This document shows, in pieces, positions 15,864-25,003 of a stretch of DNA of 64,000 nt (positions within the stretch are counted from its first letter, which is position 1; every line of letters starts with the position of its first letter). The DNA lies in NCBI RefSeq assembly GCF_900177325.1, contig NZ_FXBL01000004.1, forward strand, positions 2,108,001-2,172,000, read 5' to 3'. A program made the position numbers and the translations under genes. The stretch comes from Mesorhizobium australicum (GTDB lineage: Bacteria > Pseudomonadota > Alphaproteobacteria > Rhizobiales > Rhizobiaceae). The notes below the pieces were generated by a model. It saw nothing but the letters and a program-made list of their open reading frames with translations. It was not told the origin of the DNA and made no database searches.

Positions 15864-17843
15864 TCAGGTGGCGACCTTGAGGGGGATCACCTCTTCGGCG
15901 ACGGGGCCCGCGTCGTCGATTGTGCGGTAGAGCTGGCGCAGGCGGTCAACCGCGGCGTCCTTGTCGTCATCGTCGATGCTGTCGCGCAGGTCCGCGAGGG
16001 CGCGGCGAACCTCCTGCCAGCCGAACAGGCCGGTCTTGAGGCCGAACAGGCTGTTGACGTCGAGCGAAACGAGCAGTTCGCCTTCGGCGCAAAGGGTTTC
16101 GTGCAGCTTCTCACCTGGGCGCACGCCGGTGAACTTGATCTTGATGTCCTGATGCGGCTGTTTGCCGGCGAGGCGGATCATCGTCTCGGCGACTGTCAGG
16201 ATCGACACCGGCTGGCCCATATCGAGCATGTAGATGCCGAAATTGTCGATGTCGCGCCGCGTGGCGGATTCGGCAGCGGCCATGATGACGAGGTCGACGG
16301 CCTCGCCCATGGTCATGAAATAGCGGGTCATCTCGCGGTCGGTGATCGTGACCGGACCGCCCGCCATGATCTGCTTCTCGAAGACGGTGGCGACGGAGCC
16401 GTCGCTGCCGAAGACGTTGCCGAAGCGGACGGAGATGTAGATCGGCTTCGGACCCTTGTCGCGCGTCCGGATGCGCTCCGAGAAGTGCAGCGAATTGACG
16501 ATCTGCTCGGCGCCGCGCTTGGTCAGGCCGAGCATGGAGGTGGGATCGGCCGCCTTGTCGCTGGAGATCAGCACGAAATGCGGCACCTTGCATTCGGCCG
16601 CGACCTCGGCACAGACGAGTGTGCCGAAGACGTTGGTCTTGACCGCCGAGACCCAGTTGTCCTCCAGCAGCGGCACATGCTTGAGCGCGGCGGCGTGAAA
16701 GATGATGTCGGGCTTGAACTCCGACACGATGCGCGTGAACTGCGCCTTGTCCGTCACGTCGACGATCCGGCAGGTCAGCCGCTCGCAATAGTCTTCGGAC
16801 AGCGACTGTTCGAGCTTGAAGACGCCGAACTCGGACTGGTCCGCCACGAGCACGGCCTCGCAGCCGAGCTCCAGCGACCGCCTGACGAGGTTGCGGCCGA
16901 TCGATCCCGCCCCGCCCGTCACCAGCACGCGCTTGCCGTCGATGAAGGCGCGGATGCGCTCAAGGTCGGTGGGCACGGCCGGCCGGCGCAGGATCGTCTC
17001 CATCTCGACGGTCTGCAGGACGAGCGCCGCCCCGCCGCGCAGCTTCGAGAAGCCGGAGAATTGCAGCACCTCGATGCCGCCCTTGCGCGCCACGCGCACG
17101 AGCTCGGAGAACTTGCTGAGATCCGTCTGCCCGCCGCCGCCGAAGATCAGCAGGTCGACCCGTTTGGTGTCCTTGGCATAGTCTTCGATGATGCCGGACA
17201 CTTCGGGCCACACCGCGACGACGCTGACACCGCGGATCTTGTCGCGGGTGTTGACGTTGGGCTCTGTCGCGACGATGCCGATGATCTGGGTCTTCTCCTT
17301 CTCGGTGTTGGTGAAGCGGATGATGTGGTCCGCATCCTCCAACTGGCCGACGAACAGGGCGCGGCGATGTCCCGGCCTGTCGTTGCGCTTGGCGCCGAGC
17401 TGCCAGCCCGTGCCTTCTCGCAGATAGCGGTAGAGCAGGCGGGGAGCGGAGATCATCGTGAAGGTGACGAGGAAGAAGACGATGAACTGGCGCTCGTTGA
17501 GGCCGGTCATCGGCGTGTAAAGGCGCGCGGCCTGCGACGTCAGGTAGAGGGCGACGGTCAGGATGCCGCAATTGCTGATGATGTTGAAGAAGTCGGGCGT
17601 CGAGGCGAAGCGCCAGACCGTTCCGTAGAGGCCGCCGAAGCGGAACAGGAAATGGCTGAAGACGCCCACGCCCGCCCACACGGCGAGGCCGGTCCAGGAG
17701 AACGGATCGAAGGACAGGTTGGAGAGCGAGAGGGCGAGCGCCAGCGGCACCGAGATCAGCACCATCACGATATCCATCGCGATGATGAGCGCGCGCCGGA
17801 GGCGCGGCTGCAATTGCAAGGCTGACGTTACCAGTTGGTTCAC
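15864..17843 (-). CDS. CapD/FlaA1-like membrane NDP-sugar dehydratase/epimerase
   Basis: A 659-residue membrane enzyme of the polysaccharide-biosynthesis CapD class, start GTG at 17841-17843. Four or five N-terminal helices (to about residue 130) are followed by a CoA-binding-like Rossmann domain and then the catalytic domain with VLVTGGAGSIGRNLVRRSLE and the HAAALKHVPLLE motif. Members usually have Met (or Tyr) before xxxK in the active site; here the sequence is PTSMLGLTKRGAE, placing Leu438 ahead of Lys442. It would convert UDP-GlcNAc-type sugars to keto or epimerised forms for the priming transferase. Confidence 0.88.
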   Translation of the reverse strand: MNQLVTSALQLQPRLRRALIIAMDIVMVLISVPLALALSLSNLSFDPFSWTGLAVWAGVGVFSHFLFRFGGLYGTVWRFASTPDFFNIISNCGILTVALYLTSQAARLYTPMTGLNERQFIVFFLVTFTMISAPRLLYRYLREGTGWQLGAKRNDRPGHRRALFVGQLEDADHIIRFTNTEKEKTQIIGIVATEPNVNTRDKIRGVSVVAVWPEVSGIIEDYAKDTKRVDLLIFGGGGQTDLSKFSELVRVARKGGIEVLQFSGFSKLRGGAALVLQTVEMETILRRPAVPTDLERIRAFIDGKRVLVTGGAGSIGRNLVRRSLELGCEAVLVADQSEFGVFKLEQSLSEDYCERLTCRIVDVTDKAQFTRIVSEFKPDIIFHAAALKHVPLLEDNWVSAVKTNVFGTLVCAEVAAECKVPHFVLISSDKAADPTSMLGLTKRGAEQIVNSLHFSERIRTRDKGPKPIYISVRFGNVFGSDGSVATVFEKQIMAGGPVTITDREMTRYFMTMGEAVDLVIMAAAESATRRDIDNFGIYMLDMGQPVSILTVAETMIRLAGKQPHQDIKIKFTGVRPGEKLHETLCAEGELLVSLDVNSLFGLKTGLFGWQEVRRALADLRDSIDDDDKDAAVDRLRQLYRTIDDAGPVAEEVIPLKVAT

Positions 17844-18003
17844 GCGGGCTGTCCCTCACACGCGACCGTAAGGCAGCGTGATCGCATTATCCATAAGCCC
17901 CTGGCGGCCTTTGTGCAAAGTTTCACCAAAGAAATCCAGAGCTCCGAAAGTATTCCGTTCCCTTTTTGCAACACACGTCGCGCCATTCACATGATCCAAG
18001 GAA

Positions 18004-19293
18004 TCAACCGGCCGACGAGGCCGGCCGGTCGACCGCCACGCGGCTGCCGTCGTCGAGCCGCCTGTAGCGCGGCGTGCTCGATGGGCCGAACACCAGATAG
18101 GCGCCCGTGATCATGCTGTAGAGATAGAAGGAATCGACGATGTCGTGGCCGAAGCTGATGTTGACCGCCCCGTTGACGAGATAGGTGGCGCAGACAACGA
18201 CCATCAGCGTGTAGCCGATCCGCCCGAGTTCGTCCTTTTCGGCTCGGCCGGCCACCCAGATCGGCACGACGAACATGGCGATGACCGCGGCGAGGCCGAA
18301 GACGCCCGAGCGCATCAGCGCGTTGAGAACGAGATTGTGGGCGTGCGAGAAAGTGATTTCCTTTTCACCCCGCTCGCTCGCGGCGGCCTGCAGCGCGGCG
18401 CGCGCATGGGCCGGCCCCTGGCCGAAAACGGGCTTCTTCTCGATCAGTTCGATCGCCGCGTTCCAGACGCGCAACCGCTGGCCAAGCGAATTGTCGTAAT
18501 TGCCGGCGTCCACCTTTTCGAAATCATGGACCAGGCTCATCACCCTGGTCTCGACGGTCGAATAGCCGAGGGAGGCGACGACGACCGCCGCCGCCGCGAC
18601 TGCGAGCGCCGTCTTGCGCGTGAACACCGCCCTCGGGACGAAGTCGAGCAGCCAGGCGAGCAGCAGCGGCGAAATGACGAGCATGGGCCACAGGCTGCGC
18701 ATGCCGGACAGGATGAGCGCCACCGCAGCGGAAAGGGCGGCAGCGACGGCAAACTGGCGCATGCGGCCTTCGCGGTAGATCGCGATCGCGACGCAGAAGC
18801 CGAAGAGCGCAGCGGAAATCAGCGCAAAAGGCCCGGAGTTGCCCGCCAGGCCTTCGGCGCGCGGCGCGCCGCGGATGAAGATCTCGACCAGCGCGGACAA
18901 TCCCGCGGCGAGGCCGCCGGCGATCGAGCCGTATTCGGCCCAGCGCAGCACATCGGTGCGCGGCGTCAGCGACAGGCGCCCGAAGACGATCAGGAAGGCG
19001 ATGAAGGGCAGGTTCGCGCCGACGCCCTGCAGCAGGTCGTCCGGCCCGGTGTAGTTGACCAGCGTCGAGAGCGTTTCGGCGGCGAAATAGGCGAGGAAGG
19101 CCATGCCGATGATGCGCACGCCGCGCTCGCGCGGGATCGCGATCAGCCCCTGCGCCAGCCGCCAGAGGCCGACCGGCAGGGCGCCCACGTAGAGGATGCT
19201 GACCAGGCTTCCGCCGGCGGCGCCGCCGCCGATCACCGCGGCGGTGAACCAACGGTTGATCTCGTCGAGTGTTGGCCTGCGTATGGCTGGCAA
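18004..19293 (-). CDS. O-antigen ligase / Wzy-type polymerase family protein
   Basis: Polytopic membrane protein of 429 residues with about eleven helices and a larger periplasmic loop containing YDNSLGQRLRVWNAAIELIEKKPVFGQGPAHAR, the core pattern of the Wzy_C/WaaL family. It starts with TTG at 19291-19293, with GGAAG seven bases upstream. It lies 160 bp upstream of the CapD-like gene on the same strand. Such proteins ligate O-antigen to lipid A-core or polymerise repeat units; sequence alone does not separate the two. It would act on the outer face of the inner membrane. Confidence 0.85.
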   Translation of the reverse strand: MPAIRRPTLDEINRWFTAAVIGGGAAGGSLVSILYVGALPVGLWRLAQGLIAIPRERGVRIIGMAFLAYFAAETLSTLVNYTGPDDLLQGVGANLPFIAFLIVFGRLSLTPRTDVLRWAEYGSIAGGLAAGLSALVEIFIRGAPRAEGLAGNSGPFALISAALFGFCVAIAIYREGRMRQFAVAAALSAAVALILSGMRSLWPMLVISPLLLAWLLDFVPRAVFTRKTALAVAAAAVVVASLGYSTVETRVMSLVHDFEKVDAGNYDNSLGQRLRVWNAAIELIEKKPVFGQGPAHARAALQAAASERGEKEITFSHAHNLVLNALMRSGVFGLAAVIAMFVVPIWVAGRAEKDELGRIGYTLMVVVCATYLVNGAVNISFGHDIVDSFYLYSMITGAYLVFGPSSTPRYRRLDDGSRVAVDRPASSAG

Positions 19294-19667
19294 GAAGCTT
19301 CCGTTCGCTCGGTTGACTTCCGGCAGGTATCATCCGCCATTGTGCGGATGCAACCTTGATGCTGCAATGCGGAAGGATCAGTCGTTCAAAAGACGTTTCG
19401 CGGCGAAATGCGCCGCGTGCTGCCGCCCAGTAACGCAAGATGACAGATTCGATAGAAGATTTTTCTACGCAAGGGTCGAGCAACGCGGATTCTTATGTTG
19501 TCGCTACCGGACGAAACCGTTAGAAGCCGCGCGACATGCGTGACGCCCGTAACCGCGGCGCGGCACTTTCCCATGAGACGCGACGGCGTGCGCCGCTCTG
19601 CCACCGCGAGCGAAGCAGCCGACACGGACGATGTCCGTGCCGACCCACGATCTGGAAGCAGGCGACA
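19294..19667. other. 374-bp divergent region between the O-antigen ligase gene and cysD
   Basis: No gene is supported here. The right end, which should carry the cysD leader, has a short hairpin with arms CACGGAC (19623-19629) and GTCCGTG (19633-19639), 28 bp before the cysD start. The central part (about 19440-19510) is AT-richer and is the best place for promoters of either gene. I could not fit a known sulfur riboswitch to it. Confidence 0.4.
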
Positions 19668-20573
19668 ATGACCGCACACATGACTCATCTGCAGAGGCTT
19701 GAGGCGGAATCGATCCATATCTTCCGCGAGGTGGCCGCGACCTTCTCCAAGCCGGTGATGCTCTATTCGGTCGGCAAGGATTCGTCCGTGATGCTTCATC
19801 TGGCGATGAAGGCGTTCTACCCGGCGAAGCCGCCCTTTCCGTTCCTGCACGTCGACACGCGGTGGAAATTCCGCGAGATGATCCAGTTCCGCGACCAGAT
19901 GGCGGAGCGCCTCGGCTTCGACCTTCTCGTCCATATCAATCCGGAAGGCGTCGAGAAGAATATCGGACCGTTCACGCACGGCTCGAACGTGCACACGCAC
20001 ATCATGAAGACGGTGGGCCTGCGGCAGGCGCTCGACAAATACGGCTTCGACGCGGCCTTCGGCGGCGCGCGACGCGACGAGGAGAAGTCGCGGGCCAAGG
20101 AGCGCATCTTCTCCTTCCGCAACGCCCAGCACACCTGGGACCCGAAGAACCAGCGGCCGGAGATGTGGAAGATCTACAACACCCGCATCGCTTCGGGTGA
20201 ATCCATCCGCGTGTTCCCGCTGTCGAACTGGACCGAGCTCGACATCTGGCAGTACATCCTGCAGGAGAACATTCCGATCGTCCCGCTCTATTACGCCAAG
20301 AAGCGACCGATCGTCGAACGCGACGGCATGCTGATCCTCAAGGACGACGACCGCATGGAACTGCGCGACGGCGAGGTGGTGGAGGACCGGCTGGTACGCT
20401 TCCGCACGCTCGGTTGCTATCCGCTGACCGGGGCGATCGATTCCGACGCCGAGACGCTGGAGGAGATCGTGCAGGAGATGCTGATCGCCCGCACGTCCGA
20501 GCGGCAGGGCAGGGCCATCGACAAGGACGAAGCCGGCTCCATGGAAAAGAAGAAGCGTGAAGGATATTTCTGA
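19668..20573 (+). CDS. cysD: sulfate adenylyltransferase small subunit CysD
   Basis: ATP-sulfurylase subunit, 301 residues, which with CysN makes adenylylsulfate from sulfate and ATP. ATG 19668 begins conserved sequence ([20 protein letters not shown]); the longer frame upstream does not look like CysD. The PP-loop motif [13 protein letters not shown] and [23 protein letters not shown] are diagnostic. Its 3' end abuts cysNC (2 bp from stop codon to the preferred ATG; overlap if an upstream GTG is used). Cytoplasmic; the product also supports the sulfotransferase of the polysaccharide locus. Confidence 0.96.
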   Translation: MTAHMTHLQRLEAESIHIFREVAATFSKPVMLYSVGKDSSVMLHLAMKAFYPAKPPFPFLHVDTRWKFREMIQFRDQMAERLGFDLLVHINPEGVEKNIGPFTHGSNVHTHIMKTVGLRQALDKYGFDAAFGGARRDEEKSRAKERIFSFRNAQHTWDPKNQRPEMWKIYNTRIASGESIRVFPLSNWTELDIWQYILQENIPIVPLYYAKKRPIVERDGMLILKDDDRMELRDGEVVEDRLVRFRTLGCYPLTGAIDSDAETLEEIVQEMLIARTSERQGRAIDKDEAGSMEKKKREGYF

Positions 20574-20574
20574 G

Positions 20575-22479
20575 ATGGAGCACGTGGCGCCCAAGCCCGC
20601 CGCCGCCAGCGCGGTCCATGCCTTCCTTCACGAGCAGGAGAACAAGGAGCTTCTGCGCTTCCTCACCTGCGGCTCGGTCGACGACGGCAAGTCGACGCTG
20701 ATCGGACGGCTTCTCTACGACACCAAGCTGATCTTCGAAGACCAGCTCGCGTCGCTGGAGAAGGATTCCAAGAAGTTCGGCACCACCGGCGACGACATCG
20801 ACTTCGCGCTCCTGGTCGACGGACTGGAGGCCGAGCGCGAGCAGGGCATCACCATCGACGTCGCCTACCGCTTCTTCGCCACGCCGAAGCGCAAGTTCAT
20901 CGTCGCCGACACGCCCGGCCACGAGCAGTATACCCGCAACATGGCGACGGGCGCCTCGACGGCCGACCTGGCGATCGTGCTGATCGACGCGCGCCAGGGC
21001 GTGCTGCGCCAGACGCGCCGGCATTCCTTCATCGCCTCGCTGCTCGGCATCCGCCACATCGTGCTGGCGGTGAACAAGATCGACCTCGTCGGCTTCGACC
21101 GTGCCGTCTTCGACCGGATCGTCGGCGACTATCGCGCCTTCGCCAAGGACCTCGGCTTCGAGACGCTGACGCCGATCCCGCTCTCGGCCCGCTATGGCGA
21201 CAACGTCACGCAGCGTTCCGGGCGGATGGGCTGGTACACCGGCCCGGCGCTGCTCGAGCATCTCGAGACCGTGCCGCTGGCATCGGCCGACGAGAAGAAG
21301 CCGTTCCGCTTCCCCGTCCAATATGTGAACCGTCCGAATCTCGACTTCCGCGGCTTCGCCGGCACGGTCGCGTCAGGCTCCATCGCGCGGGGCGACACCG
21401 TCGTTGTGGCGAAGTCGGGCAAGCCGAGCCGCGTCAAGCGCATCGTCGCGCAGGGCGGCGATCTCAAGACCGCATCGGAAGGCCAGGCGGTGACGATCGT
21501 GCTGGAGGACGAGATCGAGGTCTCGCGCGGCAACATGCTGGTTGCTCCCGACACCAGGCCGCATGTCGCCGACCAGTTCACAGCCAACATCGTCTGGTTC
21601 GACGAGCACGCCCTGCTTCCGGGCCGCTCCTATCTGCTGCGGACCGAAACCGACCAGATGAACGCCACGGTGACGGAGCTGAAGCACCGTATCGACATCA
21701 ACACGTTCTCGCATGAGGCGGCCAAGTCGCTGGAACTCAACGAGGTGGGCGTCTGCAACATCTCGACCCAGTCGCCGGTCGCCTTCGACACCTATGCGGA
21801 GAACCGCGTCACGGGCGCCTTCGTCCTGATCGACCGGATCACCAATGCCACTGCCGGCGCAGGCATGATCCTGCATCCGCTGCGCCGCGCCTCGAACGTC
21901 CATTGGCAGGCGCTCGACGTCGACCGCAATGCGCGCGCGGAACTGAAGCACCAGAAGCCGGCCGTGCTCTGGTTTACCGGCCTGTCGGGTTCCGGCAAGT
22001 CGACCATAGCCAACCTGCTCGAGAAGAAGCTGCACGCCAACGGCAAGCACACCTACATCCTCGACGGCGACAATGTCCGCCACGGGCTGAACCGCGACCT
22101 CGGCTTCACCGAGGAGGACCGCGTCGAGAACATCCGCCGCGTGGCGGAGGTGTCGCGGCTGATGGTCGACGCCGGCCTCTTGGTTCTGGTGTCGTTCATC
22201 TCGCCTTTCCGCGCCGAGCGCCGCATGGCGCGCGAACTGATGGGGGAGGGCGAGTTCGTCGAGGTGTTCGTCGACACGCCGTTCGAGGAATGCGCGCGCC
22301 GCGACCCGAAGGGGCTCTATGCGCGGGCTCTGAGGGGCGAGATCAAGAACTTCACCGGCGTCGATTCGCCCTATGAGGCGCCGGAGCATGCCGACGTGCA
22401 CCTCAAGACCTCCGGTCGCTCGCCGGAAGAGCTGACCGAGGCGCTGGAAGCCTGGCTGCGCGAGCGCGGCTATATCTGA
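20575..22479 (+). CDS. cysNC: bifunctional sulfate adenylyltransferase large subunit / APS kinase CysNC
   Basis: Fusion of a GTPase subunit of ATP sulfurylase with adenylylsulfate kinase, about 634 residues. The GTPase part has P-loop [25 protein letters not shown] and NKIDL; the kinase part begins near residue 465 with P-loop [14 protein letters not shown] and the APS kinase motif [15 protein letters not shown]. Together with CysD it makes PAPS. The start is ATG 20575 or GTG 20557, which would overlap cysD by 17 bp; I prefer the ATG with AAGG 11-12 bases upstream. The same fusion is called NodQ in rhizobial nodulation loci, but no nod genes are nearby. Confidence 0.94.
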   Translation: MEHVAPKPAAASAVHAFLHEQENKELLRFLTCGSVDDGKSTLIGRLLYDTKLIFEDQLASLEKDSKKFGTTGDDIDFALLVDGLEAEREQGITIDVAYRFFATPKRKFIVADTPGHEQYTRNMATGASTADLAIVLIDARQGVLRQTRRHSFIASLLGIRHIVLAVNKIDLVGFDRAVFDRIVGDYRAFAKDLGFETLTPIPLSARYGDNVTQRSGRMGWYTGPALLEHLETVPLASADEKKPFRFPVQYVNRPNLDFRGFAGTVASGSIARGDTVVVAKSGKPSRVKRIVAQGGDLKTASEGQAVTIVLEDEIEVSRGNMLVAPDTRPHVADQFTANIVWFDEHALLPGRSYLLRTETDQMNATVTELKHRIDINTFSHEAAKSLELNEVGVCNISTQSPVAFDTYAENRVTGAFVLIDRITNATAGAGMILHPLRRASNVHWQALDVDRNARAELKHQKPAVLWFTGLSGSGKSTIANLLEKKLHANGKHTYILDGDNVRHGLNRDLGFTEEDRVENIRRVAEVSRLMVDAGLLVLVSFISPFRAERRMARELMGEGEFVEVFVDTPFEECARRDPKGLYARALRGEIKNFTGVDSPYEAPEHADVHLKTSGRSPEELTEALEAWLRERGYI

Positions 22480-22485
22480 GAAACG

Positions 22486-23310
22486 ATGCCTGAGGCGACG
22501 ATGACGATCGGAATGGACGACGCGGCGATCCTGGCCGAGCTGGAGCGCCTGGCGCTTTTGGCCGGCGCAGAGATCATGGACGTGTTCCATGCCGGCATAG
22601 TCGTCGAGGAAAAGTCGGATCATTCGCCCGTGACGGAGGCGGACCGGCGTGCGGAAATCGTCATCCTCCAGGGGCTGCGCGCTGCCTTTCCGCACATACC
22701 CTGTGTCGCGGAGGAGGAGGCATCGGCCGGGCTGCTGCCGCCGGCGCTCGGCGATACGTTCTTTCTGGTCGATCCGCTGGACGGAACCAAGGAGTTCATC
22801 AAGCGCCGGCCTGACTTCACCGTGAACATCGCGCTGGTGCGCAAGGGCGTGCCGGAGATCGGCGTCGTCTACGCGCCGGCCCAGGGCACGCTCTATTCGG
22901 GCCGACCGGGCAAGGCCTATGCGGTGGCGGTCGGCGAAAACCACGAGCCTCTCGATCGCAGCGAGATCTCCGTGCGCGGCTGCGCCGAACCGAAGACGAT
23001 CGTCGCCAGCCGATCGCACCGCACGCCGGAGACGGACGAGTTCATCGACAGGCACGACGGCGCCGAGATCGTGTCGGTCGGTTCGTCGCTGAAGTTCTGC
23101 CTGCTGGCGAGCGGCAAGGCCGACCTCTATCCGCGCTTCGGCCGCACGATGGAATGGGACACGGCGGCCGGCGACGCCGTGCTGCGCGCGGCCGGCGGCC
23201 GCACGACGCTCATCGACGGCAGGCCCTTCACCTACGGCAAGCGCAACCAGGCCGAAGATGTCGACTTCGCCAATCCGTGGTTTGTCGCCGAGGGCGGGGC
23301 CAAGGGTTGA
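22486..23310 (+). CDS. cysQ: 3'(2'),5'-bisphosphate nucleotidase CysQ
   Basis: Magnesium-dependent phosphatase of the inositol-monophosphatase fold, 274 residues, which removes PAP produced when PAPS is used. Metal-site motifs are visible: AEEEAS, DPLDGTKEFIKRRPDFTVNIAL and WDTAAGDAVLRAAGG. It starts 6 bp after cysNC, so it is the third gene of the sulfate-activation operon. The ATG at 22486 is used; Met6 and Met10 are possible alternatives. Its stop codon shares three bases with the candidate -35 box of the higBA promoter. Confidence 0.94.
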   Translation: MPEATMTIGMDDAAILAELERLALLAGAEIMDVFHAGIVVEEKSDHSPVTEADRRAEIVILQGLRAAFPHIPCVAEEEASAGLLPPALGDTFFLVDPLDGTKEFIKRRPDFTVNIALVRKGVPEIGVVYAPAQGTLYSGRPGKAYAVAVGENHEPLDRSEISVRGCAEPKTIVASRSHRTPETDEFIDRHDGAEIVSVGSSLKFCLLASGKADLYPRFGRTMEWDTAAGDAVLRAAGGRTTLIDGRPFTYGKRNQAEDVDFANPWFVAEGGAKG

Positions 23311-23334
23311 CTTTGCTCCCATTCTGACTAGATT
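23307..23334 (+). promoter_or_regulatory. candidate higBA promoter
   Basis: TTGACT at 23307-23312 and TAGATT at 23329-23334 with a 16-bp spacer. The -35 box overlaps the cysQ stop codon, and the -10 box overlaps the left arm of the palindromic operator. The spacing is slightly short and the -10 matches the consensus at four of six positions. Confidence 0.5.
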
Positions 23335-23350
23335 TCCCATAATGGGAAAT
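23332..23350. promoter_or_regulatory. perfect inverted repeat, probable HigA operator
   Basis: ATTTCCCATAATGGGAAAT: two 9-bp arms around a single central A, with no mismatch. It sits 4 bp before the higB GTG start and overlaps the likely -10 box, the usual position for autorepression by an antitoxin or toxin-antitoxin complex. Confidence 0.7.
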
Positions 23351-23354
23351 ACCG

Positions 23355-23657
23355 GTGCGCGTCATCGCCAGAAGCACGCTTGTGGAATTCGCACGCCGCC
23401 ATCCCGATGCGCAGGCGTCTCTCGATCATTGGTACCGTCTTGCCGCGAAGGCGACCTGGAGTTCCACGGCGGAGATTGCCGCGGCGTTCTCCAAGGCAAA
23501 GGTGCTGAACGCGGAACGAGTCAGGTTCGAGGTCGCTGGCGGAAACTATCGGCTGATCGTGGCGTTCGACTTCGTGCGGCAGATCGCGTTCGTGAAATTC
23601 GTCGGAACGCATGCAGAGTATGATCGCATCGATGCGCTGACCGTATCTGTGCACTGA
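23355..23657 (+). CDS. higB: type II toxin HigB (RelE-fold mRNA interferase)
   Basis: A 100-residue ribosome-dependent mRNA-cleaving toxin of the HigB branch. The GTG at 23355 starts the protein. Family features are the N-terminal MRVIARSTLVEFARRHPDA, the Trp-containing HWYRLAAKATWSSTAEI segment, and the C-terminal core RLIVAFDFVRQIAFVKFVGTHAEYDRID with Arg, Phe and His residues typical of the site. It precedes its antitoxin by 9 bp, the reverse of most type II systems but normal for higBA. The locus sits between the sulfate and fructose genes. Confidence 0.88.
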   Translation: MRVIARSTLVEFARRHPDAQASLDHWYRLAAKATWSSTAEIAAAFSKAKVLNAERVRFEVAGGNYRLIVAFDFVRQIAFVKFVGTHAEYDRIDALTVSVH

Positions 23658-23666
23658 GGACGTCGG

Positions 23667-24050
23667 ATGGACATCCATTCTATCACCACCCCTGAAGATC
23701 ACTCGCGAGCCCTGGCCGAGATAGAGCGCTTGTGGGGTGCAGCGCCGGGAACCGACGAGGGTGATCGGCTGGACCTCCTAGCGACTTTGGTCGAGCACTA
23801 CGAGCAGCATGCCTTTCCGCTCGGGGACACCGACCCTGTCGAGACGATCCGGATCCACATGGATATGACGGGACGGACGCAGAGCGATCTTGCGGCGCTG
23901 TTCGGCTCGGCCTCGCGGGCGTCGGAAGTGCTCAACCGCCGCCGGGCGCTGACGATGGAGATGGCGTACCGGCTGAATTCCGAGTGGGGCATTCCGGCGG
24001 AAACGCTGATCCGGCCGTACGAGCTGGAGGCCCGGAAGCGCAGCGCCTGA
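23667..24050 (+). CDS. higA: antitoxin HigA (HTH domain)
   Basis: A 127-residue antitoxin and DNA-binding repressor. The N-terminal 55 residues are a helical region (DHSRALAEIERLWGAAPGTDEGDRLDLLATLVEHYE) that should bind the toxin, and residues about 62-115 form a helix-turn-helix (IRIHMDMTGRTQSDLAALFGSASRASEVLNRRRALT). It lies 9 bp downstream of higB and probably represses the operon through the 19-bp palindrome at 23332. It ends 3 bp before the convergent sugar kinase gene, leaving no room for a separate terminator. Confidence 0.88.
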   Translation: MDIHSITTPEDHSRALAEIERLWGAAPGTDEGDRLDLLATLVEHYEQHAFPLGDTDPVETIRIHMDMTGRTQSDLAALFGSASRASEVLNRRRALTMEMAYRLNSEWGIPAETLIRPYELEARKRSA

Positions 24051-24053
24051 GTT

Positions 24054-24974
24054 TTACAGCTCCTCCCGTCGCGGCGGGTTCGCTCCTGCCCGCGAGACGG
24101 TGACGGCGGCGGCGCGGACGCCGAGGTCGAGGGCGGCGCGGATGTCGTCCTCTGCGAGCCTGGCGATCGCGGCTTTCGTCAGCAGTCCCTTTTCATGCAT
24201 TGCGGCCAGCACGCCCGCGTTGAACGTGTCGCCGGCGCCGACCGTGTCGACCACCTCGACGCGCCGGGCAGGCACCTTGACCGTCGCAGTCGCGGTATAG
24301 CCGGTGGCGCCGTCGCCGCCGCGGGTGACGAGGACGAGTTTCGGGCCGAGCGCCAACCAGCGGCGGGCTATGTCGTCGGAGCTGCCGGCCTCGCCGAACC
24401 AGGCGAGGTCCTCGTCGGAGAGCTTCACGATGTCGGCCATGGCGACCATGCGCATCATGCGGGCGCGGTGGGCGGCCGCGTCGGGAATGAAGTTCGGGCG
24501 GATGTTGGGGTCGAGCATGGTGACGCGGCGGCCGTGCTCGCGGCGCATCAGCGCCTCGTAGGCGGAACCGCAGGGTTCGGGAATGAGGCTGATCGCGCCG
24601 AAGAGCATCGCCGAAACGTCTTCGCCGAGCGCCGGCAGGTCGGCGACGGACAGCATGCGGCCGGCGGTGTTCTCGTCGTAGAAGACATATTTTGCCTGGC
24701 CGTTCGTCAGCTTGACGAAGGCGAGCGTGGTGGGGCGGGCAGAGAGCGGCGAATAGCGGGTGCCGACGCCGCTTTCGGCGAGCGTCTGGCGCAGCATGTC
24801 GCCGAACAGGTCGCTCGACAGGCCGGTGAAGAACTCGACCGGCGCACCGAGGCGGCCGAGCGCGATCGCCGTATTGAACACCGCGCCGCCTGAATAGGGA
24901 GCGAAGCCGCTCTCTCCGCGCGTGGTCTCGCGCGGCAGCATGTCGATCAGGGCCTCGCCGCAGCAGAGGATCAT
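24054..24974 (-). CDS. frcK: PfkB-family fructokinase
   Basis: Sugar kinase of 306 residues, start ATG at 24972-24974. It begins ILCCGEALIDMLP and has the Gly-rich SGGAVFNTAIALGRLGAP and the C-terminal PfkB signature VDTVGAGDTFNAGVLAAM with the catalytic Asp in GAGD. It lies 29 bp after the ROK regulator gene in the same leftward operon, divergent from the frcBCA-like transporter, so it most likely phosphorylates incoming fructose. The symbol follows the S. meliloti frc kinase by function; there the kinase gene follows frcA, so the position differs. Confidence 0.82.
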   Translation of the reverse strand: MILCCGEALIDMLPRETTRGESGFAPYSGGAVFNTAIALGRLGAPVEFFTGLSSDLFGDMLRQTLAESGVGTRYSPLSARPTTLAFVKLTNGQAKYVFYDENTAGRMLSVADLPALGEDVSAMLFGAISLIPEPCGSAYEALMRREHGRRVTMLDPNIRPNFIPDAAAHRARMMRMVAMADIVKLSDEDLAWFGEAGSSDDIARRWLALGPKLVLVTRGGDGATGYTATATVKVPARRVEVVDTVGAGDTFNAGVLAAMHEKGLLTKAAIARLAEDDIRAALDLGVRAAAVTVSRAGANPPRREEL

Positions 24975-25003
24975 GCGCACTCCGGGAACATCTGGGCGGG
25001 CAC

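Noticed and set aside
19612..19645. Hairpin upstream of cysD as a sulfur-metabolite riboswitch
   Set aside because: Only a single 7-bp stem with a three-base loop; it lacks the conserved core of SAM or related riboswitches.
20575..22479. cysNC as nodQ of a nodulation locus
   Set aside because: No nod, nif or symbiosis genes nearby; the adjacent cysD and cysQ fit general sulfate activation.
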